A stretch of DNA of 64,000 nt from Candidatus Nitronauta litoralis (GTDB taxonomy: Bacteria; Nitrospinota; Nitrospinia; Nitrospinales; Nitrospinaceae), in NCBI GenBank assembly GCA_015698285.1, contig CP048685.1, forward strand, positions 2,418,001 through 2,482,000, in the 5' to 3' direction. The notes beneath the pieces were generated by a model. It saw nothing but the letters and a program-made list of their open reading frames with translations, had not been told where the DNA came from and made no database searches. The translations under genes were made by a program, and so were the position numbers. Positions 9,284-16,660 of this stretch are shown piece after piece (position 1 is the first letter of the stretch; each line of letters begins with the position of its first letter).

Positions 9284-9563
9284 ATTTAAAGGTGGCCTCA
9301 TAAATGGTCCTAACACCCGATTCGATCAAGTCCTTGGTTCTTTGAATCTTGTCATCAAAATTTCCTTCCTCGAAACGGATTTCCTCGCCCCCCGGAAACA
9401 ATTGCTGAGCTAGCAAACCTACAGCGGTGCCCGTGTCAAACAGGGCTTGTTGGGCGGCATCAGGCTCTTCAAGAAGGTCCTTGCGATTGCGGTACAGCCA
9501 AAGCTTCTTATGGCACTGAAGCCCTCTTAAATACTGGGATTTGGAGAGTTTAGATTCAATCAT
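9284..9563 (-). pseudogene. Truncated N-terminus of a DUF2779 family protein
   Basis: The first ~93 residues (LSKSQYLRGLQCHKKLWLYR, then LFDTGTAVGLLAQQLFPGG, then GVRTIYEATF) match the N-terminus of DUF2779 proteins, which are several hundred residues long and related to Cas4/RecB-type nucleases. After EATF the reading changes to unrelated lysine-rich residues and runs on to a stop at 9204, inside the tRNA 3' end. The homologous part therefore ends near 9284, next to a CAGGTCTTTATTTGAC-type motif. I read this as a remnant cut by insertion or deletion at the tRNA. The nuclease domain is missing. Confidence 0.75.
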
Positions 9564-9630
9564 AGCGAACTATCTTTGAAAGATACTGAGAACATTTGGA
9601 TTCCTGAATATAACATTAGGAGAGTTGCGG

Positions 9631-10878
9631 TCAAGTTTCCAAGCTGGGGCTGTATTCATCTGATTCCATATTGAATGTCCATGCCACACCCTCTTTAGCC
9701 GTACTGATACCTGGGGGCACCCAAAGAATATGTTTGGAATATTTTCCACTTTGATCGATGGTTTTATTCTCCACCACAAGCATTCCCATAGGGTAATTAT
9801 AATTGTAGTCCCATTTATATAGTTTTCCAAAATCGTCTTTTTGTGAAATTTCAAACTGATTCTCTTTAATGTAACGATTGATCCCAAATCGTTCTATTAA
9901 AAGCATTTTCAGTCCCATATCCCTTTCAGTGCGAATATCTTTTAGGGTTATTTCTATAGTTCCTGTAAATAAATTTTTGGAAATCCGCCTTCCATGCCAG
10001 GCATAAATTCCCCATCCATCAGGGTAACGAATAGCCATTCCATCTGTGCAATGGAGCCGCCCCTGCTCATCCCGCTTCACAAACTCTGGAGGCCCGGACA
10101 CAATCCCCAGTCCAAAAAAGAGCCACCAATAATCCACCGATTGAAATATAGATTTCAAATTCTTGACATATAAATGTTCAGCATGATTGACCCACTTTGA
10201 AAATAATTCCCCATAAATTGACTCTATAAAAGTATTTCCAATAACTAGATTGCCGTATGGGACCATTCGATGCGCAGAATTCAAATAAAATTGATTAGAA
10301 ATTTGATCTATCCCTTCACGCAATGAAAAGGCTTCCTTTCCGGTAAGAAGTTTTGTCGCATTCCACAAATATGAAAATGTGTCCATTTCTAATTGTTGAT
10401 GGAGGGCATATTGATTTAGGATGGCGGGCTCTGTTAAACATATATTTTCCCAATTCTGCCACGCTTCCACCTCAGCATATTCGGTCCAGGCTATCGTCTC
10501 TGATCCAAGCCTAAGTTTTTTAAATCTGTTAGTTACTTTATTTGTTAGACTGGGATGGCTTTTACCAACGGCCTTTAAAGTTTGAATCCTAATAATTTTT
10601 GAAATTTCTTTTAATGAACCATTTGCAACTAGAACTCTTGACAGGGGAATATTATGCAGAATAAATGCTGCAAGGGCTGCCTGATAAGGGGAATCTAACC
10701 AAACGACTTGTAAGTTTGACCAACCCAATTCAGAGTGAATTTTCCTCAGATTCCCTTTGACAGATTTCCTGTTGACAGGATCGGACTTTAAAGAACATTC
10801 AAACCACCCCTTTAAGGTGCCAATCAATCTTTCGCTAAACTCGGGAAAATTTTTCTGGCTAATCTGAAGCATAAGCAT
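9631..10878 (-). CDS. DUF6745 domain protein
   Basis: 415 residues. The C-terminal half has the DUF6745 pattern: SGPPEFVKRDEQGRLHCTDG, RYPDGWGIYAWHGRRI, LIERFGINRYI, and the closing VPPGISTAKEGVAWTFNM. The N-terminal half is less conserved. Function of the family is unknown. The start overlaps the end of the 112-residue gene upstream by 20 bases, suggesting coupling. I recall the two families as frequent neighbours in cyanobacteria and actinobacteria, which needs checking. The DNA is AT-richer than the chromosomal flank. Confidence 0.75.
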   Translation of the reverse strand: MLMLQISQKNFPEFSERLIGTLKGWFECSLKSDPVNRKSVKGNLRKIHSELGWSNLQVVWLDSPYQAALAAFILHNIPLSRVLVANGSLKEISKIIRIQTLKAVGKSHPSLTNKVTNRFKKLRLGSETIAWTEYAEVEAWQNWENICLTEPAILNQYALHQQLEMDTFSYLWNATKLLTGKEAFSLREGIDQISNQFYLNSAHRMVPYGNLVIGNTFIESIYGELFSKWVNHAEHLYVKNLKSIFQSVDYWWLFFGLGIVSGPPEFVKRDEQGRLHCTDGMAIRYPDGWGIYAWHGRRISKNLFTGTIEITLKDIRTERDMGLKMLLIERFGINRYIKENQFEISQKDDFGKLYKWDYNYNYPMGMLVVENKTIDQSGKYSKHILWVPPGISTAKEGVAWTFNMESDEYSPSLET

Positions 10879-11197
10879 TCCCTCCGGGAATATAGAACCG
10901 CTGCTGGATCACCTCGTAGATTCCCGACTTGAGAGAAATGGCATCATGATCCCCTCCTTCCAGGGTTACCGGCTCCCCATGCTTAAGCACAGCAGAGGTT
11001 GGAACTTCAAGCCAAGTTCGCCCCTTGGAATTACGAAGCAGGCGGGCATCACCATCGTGCACAACAGCATGAACGTGCGCTCCGGTCTCTCCCATTCCCA
11101 GAATCAACCTGTTAATTCTTTTTATATTAGGGATCGGTTGCCCTTTTGGTTTCCGGTAAACCTTTCTTAAAAGAATATTTCCTTGTCTCAGGACCAT
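10859..11197 (-). CDS. Small beta-rich protein, probable DUF6745 partner
   Basis: 112 residues, beginning VLRQGNILLRKV and containing LGMGETGAHVHAVVHDGDARLL and a C-terminal ISLKSGIYEVIQQRFYIPG. The ETGAHVHAV segment, with two closely spaced histidines, resembles the GHAHAV motif I associate with the small gene next to DUF6745. Activity unknown; a metal site or cupin-like fold is conceivable but not shown. It is the first gene of the minus-strand pair. Confidence 0.65.
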   Translation of the reverse strand: MVLRQGNILLRKVYRKPKGQPIPNIKRINRLILGMGETGAHVHAVVHDGDARLLRNSKGRTWLEVPTSAVLKHGEPVTLEGGDHDAISLKSGIYEVIQQRFYIPGGNAYASD

Positions 11198-11573
11198 GGT
11201 CTTTCTCCATATAAATTAGATTTCCAAATTAATCTATCGAATCTGTAGGCAGAAATAATGCCATTCTTGGAATTTACAGCCAAATGCCAAAGAATAATAA
11301 CCGGCAGTATAAGTGCCGTTACTTTAGATATATTGATGTTCAATATATGAAAAAATCATGAGGTTTAAATACAATGCGAAGAAAACCCAAGGGGCATTTC
11401 TAGAAATTTCGACGGAAAAAAAGATGCTTTGATCTTCTCCTGGAATAGTGGACGCGAAGAAAGCAGGGAACCCTAAGCCCCGCTTGGGCATTGGATGCTC
11501 TCCTTCAAGAAGCAAGATTAAAGTTAACCAATAATCCAATAGGTTTTTCCTGTTAATTAATGTGTGATCCCAA
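11198..11573. other. Intergenic region between divergent genes, with palindrome
   Basis: 376 bases between the DUF6745 pair and the nitrilase-like gene; very AT-rich. It holds a perfect inverted repeat at 11328-11348, listed separately, and a weaker GGCA...TGCC pair near 11303-11317. Both promoters should lie here. A minus-strand reading frame at 11324-11593 was not recognised and overlaps the next gene, so it is not called. Confidence 0.6.
11328..11348. promoter_or_regulatory. Perfect 9-bp inverted repeat, possible operator
   Basis: ATATATTGA and TCAATATAT flank a 3-base centre (TGT). It lies between two divergent transcription units in the island and has no T-tract, so an operator is more likely than a terminator. 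The island's WYL regulator is one candidate ligand; this is speculation. Confidence 0.4.
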
Positions 11574-12488
11574 ATGAACAAAATTGCCATCATATCGTTT
11601 TACTTGGAAATGCTCCCTCGCCCAAAAACCAGCGGAAGGGATAGGTTTGCCAATTTCAAGTTATTCAGGAAGGAGCGGCACGAATTAATAGGGCACCTTC
11701 TTTCCGATGCTAACAAGGCGGGTTGCACTCACGCTTTATTTCCTGGGTGGACGTTCGTATATGGCGAGAATGAAAATGTTTCGCAACTCAAAGAGGACCT
11801 CCGGAAAATACAAAAGCTATCCAAGGCTCTGGAGATTTCAATCATCGGAGAGTTCACCATCTTACCTAATAGAAAGAATGTGGAATTCACACCCGCTCCA
11901 GCTCCCTACGGAATTTATGCCTTTGAAAAGGGGAAAATAATCAATACTGAAATAAGACAGCAGTTTGCGACAAGTCCTCAAGCTGGAGGAAATCCTAAAT
12001 ATGGAGGAAGACCATCAGAAGCCTATAAAAAGGTGGTTGGAGACATATTTTCAAAAAAGAGAATAATCACAATTGGTGGATTAAACTTCTTGATCCTAGT
12101 TTGTGGGGAAACCAATATCCTTTACAACTCAAAAGATATGAAACAGCCGAGGTTTCGTTTTAACTTGGAAATTGGGCTGGAGAAAAAGCTTCGTTCCCTG
12201 CCACACCACATAGTTTTTAATCCTGGCCACACTGAATTCAGCAATTTCACACTTGGATTATTTAAGAAACGCTGGCGGTTTTTAAGTAAAGGAAAACCTA
12301 ATTATATCAGCAGGGTTGTTTTCTGCATTTACACTACGAATATTACAGAGAGTAATTGTTCCTTTGACAAGGGAACTTATATTTATAAGAATGGGGGTTC
12401 ACAATCCGCCTCAGAATCAGAAGAACGAAAAATTTCAGAGGGTAATTACGTGCAAGCGGTTTGGTTGGGAATACTTGAATGTGCCTAA
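11574..12488 (+). CDS. Nitrilase-fold (carbon-nitrogen hydrolase-like) protein, catalytic Glu apparently missing
   Basis: 304 residues. ALFPGWTFVYG near residue 55 and LNFLILVCGETN near 180 follow the nitrilase pattern of a strand ending in FPE and a nucleophile cysteine in a C-x-E/D context. The expected glutamate after FP is glycine here, and no clear catalytic lysine motif precedes the cysteine. It may be a divergent or inactive member, or a different alpha/beta hydrolase. It begins the plus-strand group of the island, 34 bases before the nuclease gene. Confidence 0.5.
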   Translation: MNKIAIISFYLEMLPRPKTSGRDRFANFKLFRKERHELIGHLLSDANKAGCTHALFPGWTFVYGENENVSQLKEDLRKIQKLSKALEISIIGEFTILPNRKNVEFTPAPAPYGIYAFEKGKIINTEIRQQFATSPQAGGNPKYGGRPSEAYKKVVGDIFSKKRIITIGGLNFLILVCGETNILYNSKDMKQPRFRFNLEIGLEKKLRSLPHHIVFNPGHTEFSNFTLGLFKKRWRFLSKGKPNYISRVVFCIYTTNITESNCSFDKGTYIYKNGGSQSASESEERKISEGNYVQAVWLGILECA

Positions 12489-12522
12489 ATGAAATTATTT
12501 TATCGGTCACGAAAGGACTTTT

Positions 12523-13731
12523 ATGATCGACCCTTCCGGGAGTGAATCAATTAATTTTCTGAAAATTGACCAATATCTTGAGCTGATTAAAAAACAACAA
12601 CCCTCTTTTAACATCTTTGAAATTTTAAAGGTAGAAACTAATGAAAACATCCATAGCAACTTTCTTGCATGGATTTTCAACCCTGAATTGCATAAAAATG
12701 AAGATGGAAGTAATATTTTTCTATTAGCATTAGTTAAAAAGCTGGAAATTAAAGTTGAAGTGCCGATGCAGGGGGCAGTTTGCCGAGAGTACTGTTTCCC
12801 AAACGGTAAACGAATAGACCTGATTATTTCCTTGGGAAAAATAATTATATTTATTGAAAATAAGATACAGGATTGGGAAAGACCAGATCAACTCGAAAGT
12901 TATAAAATTTCTGCCAAAACTGACTCTAAGTTTAAAAATGAAAACTTGACACATTATTTCCTTTTTTTAACGCCATGGGGTACTAAAGCTGGGGGTTGGG
13001 GTTGGAAGGAAATATCTTATTTTCAAATTTCTGAAATTATCAAATCGCAGATTAATTCACTAAACGATGAGTTCATTAGGGGAATTATTGAATCCTACAT
13101 CCATACAATCGAGGTCAAAGTGTTAAGTGACCATGACATAAAAAGAAAATTCTTAAAACGCTACATTGCTGAACCGCAGGAACTAAATAAGTTTAAGGAA
13201 ATCATTAAATACATACCACCCGAGTCAATATATAAGGATTTAAAAGACAGCCTGGGAAGTTACCTTTGGCAGCAAAATGAAGATTGGGGAAATAATCAAT
13301 TTTACGTTGAGGCAGCATTTAAGGCACTCAATATTTATGGAGATTCAGGTTGGACAATACTTTATAATCGCCAAAAAGAACAAAAAATATACTGGTCATT
13401 TTCTTTTGACTGTGGAGGCGACGGCGATATTATGCTCACCTTTAAACTAATTACCCACCAAGATTGGTGTCCACCTATTAGTGCCGGAGATATGAAACAT
13501 TTTGAAAACCTTGCCCAACAGCTAAAAAACGTTTTAGAAAACGATTTTGTTTTTAAGGCTCAAATTATGGATGGAAGCTATCCAGAAATTTCTTTTTCTA
13601 AGAAATTAGCCAAAGATGATGTGCTTAAAAAAGAATATCCTGTCCTTATCGAAGATTTAGGTAACTATATCTTAAAGTTTTTCATTCCCTCCTTAAAAGT
13701 AATTATCGATGAAGAATGGCTTGAAGAATGA
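12523..13731 (+). CDS. PD-(D/E)XK nuclease superfamily protein (PDDEXK_4-like)
   Basis: 402 residues. N-terminal NIFEILKVETNENIHSNFLAW, then the nuclease core: D99 in KRIDLIIS, E112-x-K114 in IFIENKI, and QLESY at 123-127. This order is typical of the PDDEXK_4 family, often found in defence-rich islands. The C-terminal ~200 residues are not recognised and may bind DNA or a partner. It follows the nitrilase-like gene and precedes the WYL regulator by 250 bases. Target unknown. Confidence 0.75.
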   Translation: MIDPSGSESINFLKIDQYLELIKKQQPSFNIFEILKVETNENIHSNFLAWIFNPELHKNEDGSNIFLLALVKKLEIKVEVPMQGAVCREYCFPNGKRIDLIISLGKIIIFIENKIQDWERPDQLESYKISAKTDSKFKNENLTHYFLFLTPWGTKAGGWGWKEISYFQISEIIKSQINSLNDEFIRGIIESYIHTIEVKVLSDHDIKRKFLKRYIAEPQELNKFKEIIKYIPPESIYKDLKDSLGSYLWQQNEDWGNNQFYVEAAFKALNIYGDSGWTILYNRQKEQKIYWSFSFDCGGDGDIMLTFKLITHQDWCPPISAGDMKHFENLAQQLKNVLENDFVFKAQIMDGSYPEISFSKKLAKDDVLKKEYPVLIEDLGNYILKFFIPSLKVIIDEEWLEE

Positions 13732-13981
13732 TGTTATGGCTTAAAGGTATTCTGAATTTTAACTGGGTTTAGCCAGTTCACATGGCCGTCTACTTAATTT
13801 GTCTATATACTGTCCCCCCTTTTGGACTGGACAGGTGATAAGTGGAGTTATGAATGTTGTTGAGAGAGTTAAGATTCTCATCGGAGCCGCCCCGTCACTT
13901 GAGACATGAGGCGAGATAATGTAACTCTCCCTTAAAATAGTCGGCGGATTCATACAATAAATAAAAATACCGGGATAACAC

Positions 13982-14971
13982 ATGCTTACTCCACGTCAGA
14001 AAATGGCCCAGGTGGTTTACCTGTTGTTGACTGACCCAGGCGGCTTTTCTTATTCTTTCCTCAAAGATAACCTGGAAGTAAATGACCGTGCTCTTCGAGT
14101 CTTTATCCAGGAGCTAAAGAACATTCCTGAATTGCATGACTCTCAAAACCAGACCAGAGTCCAAGTGACGGGTCGGGGGCCTGATCGAAGGGTTTTTCTT
14201 AAACCATTGGATATAGAGGATACGGACACCATAGGGCATGTGCTTTCACTTCAATTTGCCCACACCATGCTTCGCTTTCTCAAAGGCACTCAATTAGAAA
14301 ATTATCTCACCAAGATGTCTGCTTCTTTTTTACAGGGACCCGACAAGCAACTGTTTGTAAATTTAGACAAGAAAATTTTTTCAATTAACGAATGGCCAAA
14401 GGATTACAGCAATAAATCAGAAATTATTAAGGATTGTCTCCACTCCCTGCTATATAGAAAGTCACTCAAGGTTCAATATAAATCCCCCGGTTCCAAACAA
14501 GGTAAGGCGCACGAGTTGAATATCTACACGCTCCTTCAATATAGGAATGGTCTGTACTTGATTGCCAAGAGTGATAAGGGACCGAAGGTAATGGTATTTG
14601 CCGCAGAGCGCATTATACAAACCCAGAAAACCCGTAAAGAGTTCAGATATCCGCCCAAATATTCACCTGAGGATTATGTTGATGGTGCTTTTGGTTTGAT
14701 TAAATGGGAGGAAGAGAGCCATAAGGTGGTAATCAATTTTGATTCAGACTTGGAAACCGCTATCACCGCAAGGAAATGGCATAAGAGCCAATCGATAAAG
14801 AAGCTTAAAGACGGCACCATCCAACTCAGCATGACAGTCTCCGCGTTGGAGCAGGTGGTCCCCTGGGTCCTTAGCTTTGGTTCGTTGGCTAAAGTGCTAA
14901 AACCGAAATCCTTGAAGGAACAGGTTGTTACTGAAATAGGAGTCCTATTCAACCAATATAAAAAAAGGTAA
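13982..14971 (+). CDS. WYL-domain transcriptional regulator
   Basis: 329 residues. The N-terminal ~60 residues look like a winged helix (TPRQKMAQVVYLLLTDPGG). The middle has the WYL layout: LHSLLYRKSLKVQYKSPGS, LLQYRNGLYLIAKSD, KVMVFAAERIIQ. The C-terminal part resembles WCX (ending EIGVLFNQY). WYL proteins are ligand-responsive regulators frequently linked to defence islands. Here it could control the adjacent nuclease group or the DUF6745 pair. Confidence 0.85.
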   Translation: MLTPRQKMAQVVYLLLTDPGGFSYSFLKDNLEVNDRALRVFIQELKNIPELHDSQNQTRVQVTGRGPDRRVFLKPLDIEDTDTIGHVLSLQFAHTMLRFLKGTQLENYLTKMSASFLQGPDKQLFVNLDKKIFSINEWPKDYSNKSEIIKDCLHSLLYRKSLKVQYKSPGSKQGKAHELNIYTLLQYRNGLYLIAKSDKGPKVMVFAAERIIQTQKTRKEFRYPPKYSPEDYVDGAFGLIKWEEESHKVVINFDSDLETAITARKWHKSQSIKKLKDGTIQLSMTVSALEQVVPWVLSFGSLAKVLKPKSLKEQVVTEIGVLFNQYKKR

Positions 14972-15056
14972 CGATTCCCATAGATACATTATTAACAGCA
15001 CAATACTTTATGATAATTTCATTGTTTTAGTTTTCTTCCGAGAGAACGTCATTGGT

Positions 15057-15090
15057 AAAGGTGTCAAATCTTTAAAGGTGTCAAATCTTT
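15057..15090 (+). repeat. Tandem 17-bp direct repeat
   Basis: AAAGGTGTCAAATCTTT occurs twice back to back (15057-15073 and 15074-15090) and runs straight into ATTTGACTAATTGC. It looks like a small duplication at the end of a mobile element. Confidence 0.7.
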
Positions 15091-15105
15091 ATTTGACTAA
15101 TTGCT
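15087..15105 (+). repeat. Right copy of island-end inverted motif (TCTTTATTTGACTA-ATTGC)
   Basis: TCTTTATTTGACTA here is the exact reverse complement of the segment at 9242-9255, and the next bases (ATTGC against CTTGCC) are also similar. The two copies bracket the AT-rich island in inverted orientation. Confidence 0.5.
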
Positions 15106-15403
15106 ATTGTTTTTTTTAATATTAGAGTATGTCTCGTCCCCTCAGAATAGAGTTCCCAGATGGCTGATACGATGTGATGAACCGGGGTTGGGTCAGCATG
15201 CCATTTTCAGTGACTCCAAAGACCATACTCTTTTCCTCATTTTTATGTTTTGTAATACCTTCTCCCTTTCCAGGTAAAATAAGGTCAACGCTTTTTCTGG
15301 TAATTATCGGAAAGCACTCTCTGATACTGGAACGCAACACATTGACTCGGGCGCGCGAATGCTCAATATATTGGTTGCTATTAAAAGTATCAGGTTTATG
15401 ACC

Positions 15404-16621
15404 TTAATTTTTATTTGATAAAGATTCGATGATGGCGACAATTTTTTCGCAGGCCCCCAAGCTTTCCTCGGCCAGCGCTATACGGTTTTTTTTCAGCTTT
15501 TGGGCTCTCGGGCTTTTTTCTGATATTAACTCTTCCAAGCCCTCTTTTAATTTGTCGGTCGAGTTGAGTACCAAAGCTCCAACATCTTCCGAATAGTCCA
15601 CGTACTTATCATATTGTGACATTTGTAAAATTATCACAGGTTTCCCCAAAAGCAGCGCTTCATAAGCCACTGTTGAAGTGCATGTCACCACAATATCGGC
15701 GGCGAGGAGAGCATTGATAAGAGGTTCTTCCCTCGGGCTTAACATGGCAGTTTCGGGTATGGGTTCCTTGGCAGGGTCAGTGCTGCTTGGATGCAAGCGT
15801 ACTAACAAACTGCAATTTTTTATGGATAAACAAACTTCATTCAGTCGGGATCTAATCAGTCTTGGTAATTCAGGGTTCGCGGGCTCAGGCTGGTCTGCCC
15901 ATAAAACAAGTTTGGATTGATCAGAAAGCCCCCGCGAACTTCTCACGGTCTCACGCAGGTTTTCAGGGGCACTGAACAGTTTTTCGAAAGACGGGTTGCC
16001 TGTCACAATGACACTTTCAGGAGAGCGTCCCGCATCGACCAGTTGCTCTTTAATGGTTGAGTTGCAAACACACATTATGGAGCCGTTGTCTTGCCGGGAA
16101 AGATAATGCATTCCAATATGAGGGAAAATTACAACGCTGCATACACTGGGTATTCCAAGATTGACTGCTGAGTTTAATGCCGCCCTTTCCATCCTGGGAG
16201 AGTCCGTAGCTAATACAACATCTGGCATCTCTGTTTCTAAAACAGAAGTCATGAACTCGACAGGCAAAAATGAAGCCAACCCATGTTCGTTATACATATC
16301 CCTGGCTTTTTGTTCTCCATGAGTCTTCACCGATTCAGCAAATGAAATTCCCAGATAGGCTATAGATTCCTCTTCCGTTATTCCGATTCCGTCTGTGTGG
16401 TGTTTCCCAAGTAACTCCCTTCCATATTTTTGAATATTGTCGTTTTTCATATCGACATAATCGATTACCCGTTTATGGACAATACCCTCTCTCTCCAATA
16501 CGGGTCCGGCTGTTGTCAGACCTATCATTACGCATTCATGGTCCCTTGAGACCAGTTCCCTGTAAAGCGGAATCACCAATGCAACATGGGCGCCGCCATA
16601 GCAAACCATCAATATTTTCAT
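15404..16621 (-). CDS. GT-B-type glycosyltransferase or UDP-sugar epimerase-like protein
   Basis: 405 residues with a two-Rossmann layout: MKILMVCYGGAHVALVIPLY at the start, then ILQMSQYD near the C-terminus preceded by TSTVAYEALLLGKPV. The STVAYEALLLGKPV segment is typical of the donor-binding domain of GT-B enzymes such as UDP-GlcNAc 2-epimerases and CDP-glycerol-type transferases. Acceptor and donor are unknown. It lies at the start of the surface-glycan region, so a role in adding or preparing a glycan residue is likely. Confidence 0.65.
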   Translation of the reverse strand: MKILMVCYGGAHVALVIPLYRELVSRDHECVMIGLTTAGPVLEREGIVHKRVIDYVDMKNDNIQKYGRELLGKHHTDGIGITEEESIAYLGISFAESVKTHGEQKARDMYNEHGLASFLPVEFMTSVLETEMPDVVLATDSPRMERAALNSAVNLGIPSVCSVVIFPHIGMHYLSRQDNGSIMCVCNSTIKEQLVDAGRSPESVIVTGNPSFEKLFSAPENLRETVRSSRGLSDQSKLVLWADQPEPANPELPRLIRSRLNEVCLSIKNCSLLVRLHPSSTDPAKEPIPETAMLSPREEPLINALLAADIVVTCTSTVAYEALLLGKPVIILQMSQYDKYVDYSEDVGALVLNSTDKLKEGLEELISEKSPRAQKLKKNRIALAEESLGACEKIVAIIESLSNKN

Positions 16622-16660
16622 TCATCCACCAGAAGTTCATTTAACATAAAATTAAATTTT

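Larger units (their letters stand above)
14972..15403. other. Intergenic region at right end of the island
   Basis: 432 bases without a recognisable gene. The left half holds the tandem 17-bp repeat and the right copy of the inverted island-end motif (listed separately). Short open frames at 15122-15340 (minus) and 15174-15401 (plus) look like each other's shadow and match nothing I know. Confidence 0.6.

Noticed and set aside
11324-11593. 89-residue minus-strand frame across the divergent intergenic region
   Set aside because: It overlaps the start of the nitrilase-like gene, has no recognisable domain or good ribosome site, and crosses the palindrome.
15122-15401. Short open frames on both strands at the island's right end
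   Set aside because: They mirror each other and neither has a known motif; most likely non-coding.
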